Of a stretch of DNA of 30,205 bases, positions 23,112 to 30,205 are shown in pieces. Numbering within the stretch: position 1 is the stretch's first letter; each line of letters starts with the position of its first letter. Both the position numbers and the translations under genes were made by a program. Where the stretch lies: contig CAILBQ010000692.1 in assembly GCA_903832475.1 (NCBI GenBank), positions 1-30,205 of the forward strand, written 5' to 3'. The stretch is from an uncultured Acidobacteriota bacterium (GTDB lineage: Bacteria; Acidobacteriota; Terriglobia; Terriglobales; Acidobacteriaceae). A model generated the notes under the pieces. That model did no database searches. It was given only the letters and a program-made list of their open reading frames with translations, and was not told the origin of the DNA.

Positions 23112-25964
23112 GTGAAGTCAGGGCACACTCGATCCCGCCGTTGGACTGGCAGGAGCTTCGGGTTCGCCCGCCTGTTCGCGATCCTTCTGCTTGTTGCTGC
23201 TGGCACGGTGGCCCTGGCGCAATCGCCGACCATCGAACAGATTCGCGTGATCGGCAACCGCCGCATTCCTAAAGAAACGATCCTCGCCCGCCTGTTCACC
23301 CATCCCGGCGATACGTACGATCCGCAGTCCATCGAGCGCGACTTCAACTCGCTCTGGAACACCGGTTATTTCGAAGACCTGCGCATCGAGCGGGAAGACT
23401 CCGAAAAGGGTGTCATTCTCAACATCTATCTCAAGGAAAAGCCGAATATCCGCGAGATCAAATACAACGGCCTCAACTCCGTCTCTGAATCGGATGTCCT
23501 CGATCGTTTCAAGAAGGAGAAGGTGCCGCTCTCGGTTGAAAGCCAATATGACCCGACCAAGATTAAGCGCGCCGAGACAGTGTTGAAGGCACTCCTGGCC
23601 GAGCATGGCCACCAGTTCGCCACCATCAAGACAGAAGTGAAGAACATCCCGCCCGCCTCGGTGCAGGTGATCTTCAACGTCAAAGAGGGCCCGACGGTCA
23701 AGGTTGGCGACATCAAGTTTGTCGGCAATCAGCACCTGAGCAGCCTGGTGCTGCGCCGTGCCATGAAGAATCTGCGCCCGGTCGGCATCCCATACTCGAT
23801 CATTCTCGAGAATCTCTTCGCCAAGACATTCGACAGCTCCAAGCTGGAAGAAGATGCGGAACGTGTTCGCCAGGCCTATCGCGACAAGGGCTACTACAAC
23901 GCTGCCGTCGAAGAGCCGCGCACTCAGATCCGCGACGAAGGCGGCCTGTCCCTGATCACCTTCCGGCCCAACAAGGGCAAGCGCATCGATATCCTCATGC
24001 CGGTAGAGGAGGGCGATCGTTATCGCCTGGGTACCATCACCTTCAGCGGCAACAAGGCAGTTTCCAATACCCGCGCCTTGCGTGGCACCTTCAATATCAA
24101 AGACGGCGACGTCTTCAATGCCACTGCCATCGGCAAGGGCATGGAAAACCTCAAGAAGGCCTACGGCCAGCTTGGCTACATCAACTTCGGCGCTATCCCC
24201 AAGGCCACCTTTGATGAAGCCAAGAAGACGGTTTCCTTCGATATCGACATCGATGAGGGCAAGCCCTTCTATGTGTCGCGTATCGAAATCCAAGGCAATA
24301 CGCTGACCCGCGATCGTGTCATCCGCCGCGAATTGCTGCTCCAGGAAGGCCAAGTCTACAACTCGCAGCTGTGGGAACTCAGCCTGCTGCGCCTCAACCA
24401 GCTCGACTACTTCGATCCGCTGAAGATCGACCAGGATTCGGAAGCGCACCAGGACACCGAGAACGGTACCGTCGACCTGTTGCTCAAAGTCAAGGAAAAG
24501 GGCAAGAATTCCATCGGCTTGAATGGCGGCGTGTCGGGCTTGTCGGGCGCCTTCCTTGGCCTGAACTATCAGACCAACAACTTTCTCGGCCTTGGCGAAA
24601 CGCTCAGCGTGCAGGCCAATCTCGGCAACGTAAACCGGCAGCTCTTGTTTGGCTTTACCCAGCCCTACTTCCGCAATCGTCCGTTGAACCTCGGCTTCCA
24701 GCTTTTTGACACCAAGTCCGATTACAACGCCGCCAAGAATTACGCGACCACTTCCGGCGCTGGCGCCAACCTGACTGCGGCCCAGCAGTCGCTGGTGCAG
24801 AATTACAACAACGCCACGGTCGGTCTGAACTCCTCCGTCAGCTATCCGCTGCCGCGCCATAACTTCCAGCGCATCGGCTTCACGTATTCGCTGACACGGT
24901 CGACTATCTCGGCGTTCAGCTCGGCGTCGCAGACGTTGTTCCAAACCATCAATTTCCGCTCCGGCATTCAAGGCCAGAATGCGTTGGCCGGCATTATCAA
25001 CAGTTCGGCGTCGTTCAGCTACACCTTTAACACCATCAACAATCCGCAGCGCCCGCGTAGCGGCAAGGAATTGTCCGCAGTGTTGCAGGTTGCGGGTCTC
25101 GGTGGGAACGTTCGCTACGTCTTCCCGGCATTCGCATTCAAAGAATTCATGCCGATGAAGTACCTCAAGCCCACGCCGGATGGACACAACGTCTTCGGCA
25201 TTCGCAGCGAACTGAAGTACATTCAGGGCTTCGGCGGCGATGTGGCTCCGCCCAACAATCGCTTCTATGCGGGCGGCGAAGGCGACATTCGTGGATTTGA
25301 CGTGCGTACCACTACGCCCTACGCCTACATCCCGAATAAAATCAATTTCAATCTGACCAATCCGGATGGAAGCTGCGTACCCCGCGACCCCAACAATCCT
25401 CAGTTGAACCAGTGCATCCAGATTCTGTTGCCGGTGTATAGCGTTGTCTCCGTTGGTGGTGACATCAACTTCACCAACAACATGGAATATCGCATTCCCA
25501 TCGCCGGCCCGGTCACCTTCGCATTGTTCAACGACTTTGGCATTGACGCAGCCGCAAACCGCAACCAGCTCAAGCAGAGCCCGGAAGGCGCTGCCAGCCT
25601 GGATGCCCCGCTCTATGGCTGCCCGGTGTACAACAACGGCACCTGCGAAGGCGGCGTGCAGATCCACTTCAACAGCTTGATTCGTCCTCTGCCCGGAACC
25701 AATTTCGTCCCTCGCATGTCCACTGGCGCGGAGTTCCAGGTGATCATGCCGATCATCAATGCACCGTTCCGCATCTACTACGCGGTTAATCCGCTGCGTC
25801 TGTTTGAGAAGGCGCAGGGTGAAAACCTGATCACGCGCGGCATGTTCCCGGCCGGCGGTGCAGGCGACTTCTCCTACGCCCAGGCTTTGCAGGCCTACGG
25901 CTCCCGTTATCAGTTGCGCGAACCGTCCAAGACATTCCGTCTTACGGTGTCGACGACGTTCTAG
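23112..25964 (+). CDS. bamA: Outer-membrane protein assembly factor BamA (Omp85)
   Basis: Central protein of the BAM complex, which folds beta-barrel proteins into the outer membrane. From GTG 23112 it has 950 residues: a signal peptide (about 17-37, LFAILLLVAAGTVALAQS), five POTRA-type repeats (about 38-460, for example IEQIRVIGNRRIPKETILA and IREIKYNGLNSV), then a long Omp85 barrel (about 480-950) with FYAGGEGDIRGFDVR as the conserved lid-loop segment. It ends in TVSTTF with the C-terminal Phe expected for barrel recognition. The frame is open back to a GTG at 22968; I prefer 23112 because a signal peptide then lies at the N-terminus and AGGG is upstream. The Skp-like gene lies two genes downstream, a common pairing. 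A strong terminator follows immediately. Confidence 0.96.
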   Translation: MKSGHTRSRRWTGRSFGFARLFAILLLVAAGTVALAQSPTIEQIRVIGNRRIPKETILARLFTHPGDTYDPQSIERDFNSLWNTGYFEDLRIEREDSEKGVILNIYLKEKPNIREIKYNGLNSVSESDVLDRFKKEKVPLSVESQYDPTKIKRAETVLKALLAEHGHQFATIKTEVKNIPPASVQVIFNVKEGPTVKVGDIKFVGNQHLSSLVLRRAMKNLRPVGIPYSIILENLFAKTFDSSKLEEDAERVRQAYRDKGYYNAAVEEPRTQIRDEGGLSLITFRPNKGKRIDILMPVEEGDRYRLGTITFSGNKAVSNTRALRGTFNIKDGDVFNATAIGKGMENLKKAYGQLGYINFGAIPKATFDEAKKTVSFDIDIDEGKPFYVSRIEIQGNTLTRDRVIRRELLLQEGQVYNSQLWELSLLRLNQLDYFDPLKIDQDSEAHQDTENGTVDLLLKVKEKGKNSIGLNGGVSGLSGAFLGLNYQTNNFLGLGETLSVQANLGNVNRQLLFGFTQPYFRNRPLNLGFQLFDTKSDYNAAKNYATTSGAGANLTAAQQSLVQNYNNATVGLNSSVSYPLPRHNFQRIGFTYSLTRSTISAFSSASQTLFQTINFRSGIQGQNALAGIINSSASFSYTFNTINNPQRPRSGKELSAVLQVAGLGGNVRYVFPAFAFKEFMPMKYLKPTPDGHNVFGIRSELKYIQGFGGDVAPPNNRFYAGGEGDIRGFDVRTTTPYAYIPNKINFNLTNPDGSCVPRDPNNPQLNQCIQILLPVYSVVSVGGDINFTNNMEYRIPIAGPVTFALFNDFGIDAAANRNQLKQSPEGAASLDAPLYGCPVYNNGTCEGGVQIHFNSLIRPLPGTNFVPRMSTGAEFQVIMPIINAPFRIYYAVNPLRLFEKAQGENLITRGMFPAGGAGDFSYAQALQAYGSRYQLREPSKTFRLTVSTTF

Positions 25965-25981
25965 CCTGACCCACGAACCAA

Positions 25982-26016
25982 GGGCTGCCCAGCGAAGCAT
26001 GCCGGGCAGCCCTTTT
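25982..26016 (+). terminator. Strong intrinsic terminator after bamA
   Basis: GGGCTGCCC (25982-25990) pairs with GGGCAGCCC (26004-26012), 13-base loop, followed by TTTT and a T-rich stretch. It ends the bamA transcript 18 bases after the stop codon, so the downstream genes need their own promoter. Confidence 0.85.
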
Positions 26017-26083
26017 CGCGTTTTGGCTTAGTGGTCGGCTTATCTTCTTGACAGCGGTTTCAACTCGGTTCAGGCTGGGCAAC

Positions 26084-26680
26084 ATGCAGACACTTGGATT
26101 GGCTTCGGAGAGCAAGCGTTCTGATGGCTGGCTGAAAAGTCTGCTATGGCCGCGTGTTGAGAATGCCTGGGACGTGGATTACCTTGGCCAGCAGGGCATG
26201 TGGATCTGCTGTCTGATTGCGGTGGTGAGTCTGGTGATCGCGCTGCTCTCTGGCAACGTCATCGTGATTGCCGTCGGTATCCTGGGCGCACTCTTCTACT
26301 GGATCGGCGGAATGGGAGTTCGTCAGGCGAACTGGCAGGCAGCTGCGCTGGTACTTCTTGTCTATTCCCTTGGCACGCTGGTCAACATCACCAGCGGCCA
26401 ATTCCCCAATGTTTTTCGAATCATCTTTACCTTTGTGCTTATTTCCAACGTGCGCGCCGCTTTTCTCGCCTCGCAATGGAAGCCGATGGCCGATGGAGAG
26501 GATCGGCCTACCCGCATGAGCGAGACACTGGCCGACAGGTTCATCGATCAGATGCCTGCGCGGCTCTGGCCCGTGCTGCAAATTCCCTTTATCGTTTTAG
26601 GGATCTCGCTGCTGCTTTTCACGTTACTTTTTCTTGCCTTTGGCGTCGTCTACCGCCTAGGCTGGCTCACGCGCGGATAA
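26084..26680 (+). CDS. Multi-pass membrane protein of unknown function
   Basis: A 198-residue protein with about five hydrophobic segments: roughly 40-60, 62-80, 87-108, 113-134 and 165-192, separated by short loops, with a charged loop around SQWKPMADGEDRPTRMSETL between the fourth and fifth. I recognise no family motif. ATG 26084 is chosen because the upstream part of the open frame begins with a TTG that is also the start of a TTGACA hexamer (26048-26053); that hexamer could be a -35 element, though no good -10 follows. It lies between bamA and the Skp-like gene on the same strand, but a strong terminator separates it from bamA. An envelope role is only suggested by context. Confidence 0.75.
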   Translation: MQTLGLASESKRSDGWLKSLLWPRVENAWDVDYLGQQGMWICCLIAVVSLVIALLSGNVIVIAVGILGALFYWIGGMGVRQANWQAAALVLLVYSLGTLVNITSGQFPNVFRIIFTFVLISNVRAAFLASQWKPMADGEDRPTRMSETLADRFIDQMPARLWPVLQIPFIVLGISLLLFTLLFLAFGVVYRLGWLTRG

Positions 26681-26925
26681 CGCCGGAAAGATGCGAATTT
26701 ACTGCCATTTTCGCGCTCTTCTGGTTTGACCAACCCACTTGCCCCTCCTATAATCCATATAGTTCCTGCTGACGTCTCTGTCCGCGTCTTACTCTCGTTT
26801 CGCTTTCGTCGTTCCGGCCGAGCAGACCCCCGTAAAGACTCCAGAGGTTTAACAGGAAGCAACGTCTTGCTTCCCTGAAGGAATGCGGGCACACCACAGG
26901 AATACTGAAGGAGTTTCTGATTCAA

Positions 26926-27588
26926 ATGAAGCGAACTTTTGCCCTAGCAGCTTTGCTGGCCTCCGGCCTCGCGCTGAATGCCACTGCCCAAACACCCGCC
27001 GCCCCAGTTCCCGCCGCACCCGCCGCAGTCGCGCCAATCCCGGCCAAAGTGGCCGTCGTGGCTTTCCAGGTTGCCGTCGCTCAGACCAACGAAGGCCAGC
27101 GCAACTTTGCAGACATTCAGAGGAAGTTTGAGCCGAAGCGGGCCCAGATCAAGGCCTCCGGTGATGAGATCGAGTCTTTGAAGAAGCAGCTCCAGGCGCA
27201 GGGCGACAAGCTCAGCCCAGCTGAAGCGGCCAGCCGGACCAAGGCCATCGACGACAAGACCAAGGCTCTGCAGCGCACCGCGGAAGATGCTCAGAATGAT
27301 TACCAGCAGGAGATCCAGGAAATGTACAACACCCTGGCCTCCAAGGTATTCGAAGTGGTTGACGCCTACGCCAAGGAACAGGGCTACACACTCGTCCTCG
27401 ACGCCAGCGCGCAGCAAAGCCCGATCCTGTGGGCTGCCGAAGCCACCAACATCACCCAGCCGGTCATCACCGCCTACAACGCCAAGTCTGGCGTTCCCGC
27501 TCCTCCGGCCCAGCCTGCTGCTTCCACCGCTGCCCCCAAAGCTCCGGCCGCTCGCAAGCCCGCTACTCCTGCTGCACCTCAGAAGTAA
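26926..27588 (+). CDS. OmpH/Skp-like periplasmic chaperone
   Basis: Predicted periplasmic chaperone carrying unfolded outer-membrane proteins to the BAM complex. The 220 residues have a signal peptide (about 1-22, ending ATAQ), a Pro/Ala-rich linker, a short core strand (KVAVVAFQVAVAQTNEGQRN) and a long alpha-helical coiled coil (about 60-150, rich in Lys/Glu/Gln), then a return strand (GYTLVLDASAQ) and a disordered Ala/Pro tail (about 180-220). This is the OmpH/Skp arrangement; the Pro/Ala tail is an extra. AAGGAG lies 12 bases before the ATG. It sits downstream of bamA with one membrane protein gene between, consistent with a shared task. Confidence 0.88.
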   Translation: MKRTFALAALLASGLALNATAQTPAAPVPAAPAAVAPIPAKVAVVAFQVAVAQTNEGQRNFADIQRKFEPKRAQIKASGDEIESLKKQLQAQGDKLSPAEAASRTKAIDDKTKALQRTAEDAQNDYQQEIQEMYNTLASKVFEVVDAYAKEQGYTLVLDASAQQSPILWAAEATNITQPVITAYNAKSGVPAPPAQPAASTAAPKAPAARKPATPAAPQK

Positions 27589-27612
27589 CCTTTCTGATCA
27601 AGAATGTGCTGG

Positions 27613-27640
27613 CAACAGCCCCGCTTCCCCGGGGCTGTTG
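27613..27640 (+). terminator. Strong hairpin after the Skp-like gene
   Basis: A perfect 11-base-pair stem, CAACAGCCCCG (27613-27623) with CGGGGCTGTTG (27630-27640), loop CTTCCC, 24 bases after the stop. There is no T-run, so it may act as a Rho-assisted terminator or an mRNA-stabilising end. Confidence 0.55.
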
Positions 27641-28013
27641 CAGGCCCATTGCAGGGCACTTCCGTAGGAAATGTTTGCCACTAAATGTACTCAAAAACAA
27701 GCGCAAACCATTGCGTCAGCCCGAGTTCAGGCAACCTATCGAATTCGACTGCATCGCTGTGGAAATTTCTGTGGATAATTTTCTAGACCGAATTCAAAAT
27801 TTCAGTGGTTTGCCCCTTGCCAACAGCAGCCCTTATCTGATTATCCCCGTAAGTTACGATAAATGATACAGATGGCGTCAGGCAGCGCAGCCCATTTTAG
27901 GGCGCAGTGAGGCATCGCCCATAGGAACGCCCCAGAAAGCTTTCCACAATTTCGTGTGAACAGCAGATGACTGTTTCGCGATGATTTGGACCGGGATGAG
28001 GGTTTTTCCTAGG
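27641..28013. other. Convergent intergenic region with DnaA-box-like sites and short direct repeats
   Basis: The 425-base gap between the converging Skp-like gene and lepA has no convincing gene. Besides the hairpin, it contains a perfect DnaA box (TGTGGATAA, 27770-27778, complement TTATCCACA) and three 7/9 matches: 27758-27766, 27841-27849 and 27940-27948. It also has two copies of GAATTC plus AAATTTCNGTGG (27741-27774 and 27790-27808). The sequence there appears poorer in GC than the genes around. Confidence 0.45.
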
Positions 28014-29825
28014 TTACGACTGAGAATCTTCGCCTACCCGCAGGACGGCCAGGAATGCCTCCTGGGGGATGTCCACCTTGCCGATCCGCTTCATCCTCTT
28101 CTTGCCTTCCTTCTGCTTTTCAAGGAGCTTGCGTTTTCGGCTGATGTCGCCGCCATAACACTTGGCGATGACGTTTTTGCGCAGGGCGACGACCGTTTCC
28201 CGGGCTACAATTTTGGCTCCAATGGCGGCCTGGATGGCCACTTCAAACTGCTGCCGCGGGATCAACTCACGCATTTTCGACACCAGCGCCTTCCCGCGAT
28301 CGTAGGCAAAGTCGCGATGCACGATTATTGAAAGCGCGTCGACCGGTTCACCGGAGACCAGGATGTCCATCTTGACCATGGGCGAAATCCACATGCCGGC
28401 TAGCTGGTAGTCGAGCGAAGCGTAGCCGCGCGAAACCGACTTGAGACGATCATAGAAGTCGAGCACGATCTCATTCAGCGGCAATTCGTAGGTGAGCATC
28501 ACGCGCGTTGGCGACACATACTCGAAATTTTTCTGCCGTCCGCGCTTTTCTTCCACCAGCTTCAAGATGCCCCCAACATACTCCTCGTTGGTGAGAATCA
28601 TGGCATTGATGATGGGTTCTTCAATGCTCTCGATATTGGTTGGTTCAGGCCAGCGCGACGGGTTTTCAACTTCGACGATGTCACCGCTGGTCAAAGTGAT
28701 CCGGTAGCGAACGCCGGGAGCGGTGGTGATCAGGTCCAGGTTGTACTCTCGCTCGATGCGCTCCTGGATGATTTCCATGTGCAGCAGTCCGAGAAAACCG
28801 CAGCGAAACCCAAAGCCCAGCGCCACCGAGCTTTCCGGCTCGAAAAAGAAAGACGAATCATTGAGCCGTAGTTTTTCAAGCGCATCGCGCAGCAGCGTGT
28901 GCTCATGCGAATCGATGGTGTAGATGCCGGCGAAGACCATGGGCTTGATTTCCATGAATCCAGGAAGGGCCTCCGCCGCGGGATGCTCATCATCGGTGAC
29001 GGTATCGCCTATTTTGGTGTCGGCCACGTTCTTGATGGTCGCGGTGAAGAAGCCGACTTCGCCCGCAGTCAATTCGGGAATCATCACCGGCTTGGGCGTG
29101 AGCACGCCCAGCGTGTCGATGATGAAGACGCGGCCATTGGAAAGGAAACGCACTTTCTGTCCCTGCCTTAGGCGCCCATGCACCACCCGCGCCAGCACCA
29201 CGACCCCGCGATAGGGATCAAACCAGCTATCGAAGATGAGCGCCTGAAGGGGCTTGTTGATGTCGCCCTTGGGGGGCGGCAGGCGATGCACAATGGCTTC
29301 CAGCACGTCCTCCACGCCCAGGCCGGTCTTGGCGCTTACCGGAATGGCATCGGTCGCGTCCAGGCCCACGGCATGCTCAATGGCTTCCTGTGTGCGCGTG
29401 ATGTCGGCGGAGGGCAGGTCGATCTTGTTGATGACCGGAATGATCTCCAGGCCGCCGCTGATGGCCAGGAAGGCATTGGCCAGCGTTTGCGCTTCGACGC
29501 CCTGGCTGGCGTCAACCACCAGCAACGCACCTTCGCAGGAAGCTAAGGATCGAGAAACTTCGTAGCTGAAGTCCACGTGGCCAGGCGTGTCGATCAGGTT
29601 CAGCTGGTAGGTGATGCCGTCCTTCGCCTTGTACATCATGCGCACGGCATGCGCTTTGATGGTGATGCCGCGCTCCCGTTCCAGGTCCATTGCGTCCAAC
29701 ACCTGGGCCTGCATTTCACGGGCAGTGAGAGAGCCCGTCATTTCCAGCAGACGGTCCGACAAAGTCGACTTTCCGTGGTCGATGTGGGCAATGATAGCGA
29801 AGTTTCGAAGCAGGCTTGAATCCAT
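28014..29825 (-). CDS. lepA: Elongation factor 4 (LepA), back-translocating GTPase
   Basis: Ribosomal GTPase that acts on stalled or mis-translocated ribosomes and in ribosome assembly. The 603 residues are full length. GTPase motifs are complete: AHIDHGKST (13-21), DTPGH (79-83), NKID (133-136) and SAK (164-166). The later domains follow the LepA order, including PMVFAGIYT, GFRCGFLGLLHMEI and the LepA-specific C-terminal segment with KCYGGDISRKRKLLEKQKEG and the terminal VPQEAFLAVL-type end (here IPQEAFLAVLRVG). The ATG at 29825 has only a weak upstream purine stretch. It converges with the Skp-like gene and is divergent from the lipoprotein gene. Confidence 0.98.
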   Translation of the reverse strand: MDSSLLRNFAIIAHIDHGKSTLSDRLLEMTGSLTAREMQAQVLDAMDLERERGITIKAHAVRMMYKAKDGITYQLNLIDTPGHVDFSYEVSRSLASCEGALLVVDASQGVEAQTLANAFLAISGGLEIIPVINKIDLPSADITRTQEAIEHAVGLDATDAIPVSAKTGLGVEDVLEAIVHRLPPPKGDINKPLQALIFDSWFDPYRGVVVLARVVHGRLRQGQKVRFLSNGRVFIIDTLGVLTPKPVMIPELTAGEVGFFTATIKNVADTKIGDTVTDDEHPAAEALPGFMEIKPMVFAGIYTIDSHEHTLLRDALEKLRLNDSSFFFEPESSVALGFGFRCGFLGLLHMEIIQERIEREYNLDLITTAPGVRYRITLTSGDIVEVENPSRWPEPTNIESIEEPIINAMILTNEEYVGGILKLVEEKRGRQKNFEYVSPTRVMLTYELPLNEIVLDFYDRLKSVSRGYASLDYQLAGMWISPMVKMDILVSGEPVDALSIIVHRDFAYDRGKALVSKMRELIPRQQFEVAIQAAIGAKIVARETVVALRKNVIAKCYGGDISRKRKLLEKQKEGKKRMKRIGKVDIPQEAFLAVLRVGEDSQS

Positions 29826-29981
29826 TGAAAAGGCTTACCAGGAGCGGTCACCAAGGCTTCTCGCCAGGACCCTCAACTTCATAGCTTATCATCGGGGGAG
29901 TAGTTCACTTCTGTGCGCGGCACGACTGGAATAATCGTCGTGACCCCTGCGGCTTCAATCCAAGAACGCAGCTTCTTGTCT

Positions 29982-30205
29982 ATGTCTATCGATTCCCGAC
30001 CAAAAGACGTGAGCAGCATTGGCCGAGCGGCTCTCGTTGTGCCCTGCGCTCTTCTTCTGCTCTTTTCGGGATGCGATTCCAAGCCGCCGGTCGCAGTCCC
30101 TGATGTGAATAACGGCAAAGTCACCGCGCCCGCGTTGGAGCCGGCACAGCAACCTGCGCCCGCACCGTCGCCACTTACGCCCGCGCAGCAGCAGGCACAG
30201 CGCGC
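29982..30205 (+). CDS. Putative lipoprotein, N-terminal part (runs off window)
   Basis: An open frame without a stop runs from ATG 29982 to the edge, 74 residues seen. It has a short basic N-terminus, a hydrophobic segment (about 16-30, ALVVPCALLLLFSG) and a lipobox-like FSGC with Cys31, then a Pro/Ala/Gln-rich disordered stretch. Cys31 would be lipidated and anchored to a membrane; the residue after it is Asp32, which in E. coli favours inner-membrane retention, though this rule may not hold here. A GTG at 30009 is an alternative start; neither has a good ribosome-binding site. It is divergent from lepA (156 bases). The function cannot be inferred from the part seen. Confidence 0.7.
   Translation, partial: MSIDSRPKDVSSIGRAALVVPCALLLLFSGCDSKPPVAVPDVNNGKVTAPALEPAQQPAPAPSPLTPAQQQAQR

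Noticed and set aside
23118..26000. A 960-codon minus-strand frame covering bamA
   Set aside because: It is a shadow of bamA: codon bias of the plus-strand gene leaves the opposite frame open. The plus-strand product has clear POTRA and barrel features; the minus one resembles nothing.

Overview
The window looks like ordinary chromosome of an Acidobacteriota member, most likely class Terriglobia (the Acidobacterium/Granulicella/Terriglobus relatives). This is inferred from the remembered appearance of several proteins (bactofilin beginning MWKP, the ThrRS, the BamA followed by a Skp-like protein) and from the high-GC coding style; no database search was run. It has a diderm envelope toolkit (BamA, Skp/OmpH-like, Wza-like exporter, lipoprotein) and no phage, plasmid, IS or CRISPR signature.

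Layout. (1) 1-864, minus: 5' half of thrS, cut by an in-frame TAG at 37-39 although recognisable ThrRS sequence continues to the window edge. (2) 1039-2913, plus: an M48 Ste24-like membrane protease and a TspO/MBR protein, probably one operon. (3) 2914-3775: a small CxxC protein (3135-3404) inside a region rich in RNA hairpins, ending in a strong intrinsic terminator, then a candidate operator/promoter. (4) 3776-7161, plus: exopolysaccharide export pair, Wza-like and Wzc-like tyrosine autokinase. (5) 7316-11874, minus: a ribbon-helix-helix protein, a GAF-EAL cyclic-di-GMP phosphodiesterase and a secreted prolyl oligopeptidase. (6) 12083-13735, plus: a MurJ/MviN-family flippase; 13810-14298, minus: a bactofilin. 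(7) 14640-16334, plus: an amidohydrolase of the D-aminoacylase group without the usual HxH motif. (8) 16389-17246, minus: two small look-alike proteins with one C-terminal membrane segment, the first behind a textbook CRP-type palindrome. (9) 17368-20818, plus: RNase R, a YggX-type protein, a terminator and tRNA-Pro(GGG). (10) 21014-22601, minus: a zinc-ribbon protein, a MerR-type regulator, a glutathione peroxidase. (11) 22734-27588, plus: a CPXCG protein, BamA, a membrane protein and a Skp/OmpH-like chaperone. (12) 27589-28013: a convergent gap holding one perfect DnaA box and weaker copies. (13) 28014-29825, minus: lepA; 29982 to the edge, plus: start of a lipoprotein gene.

Working together: envelope assembly dominates (BamA and Skp for outer-membrane proteins, Wza/Wzc for polysaccharide, a MurJ-like flippase, a bactofilin scaffold). 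A cyclic-di-GMP phosphodiesterase beside the export pair fits second-messenger control of polysaccharide. A second theme is stress and redox: glutathione peroxidase, YggX, TspO and three small CxxC proteins. No previously undescribed multi-gene system is convincingly present. The observations most worth checking are the thrS stop codon, the CRP-type operator, the DnaA-box cluster, the hairpin chain at 3426-3563 and the altered active-site motifs in the amidohydrolase and the MurJ homologue.
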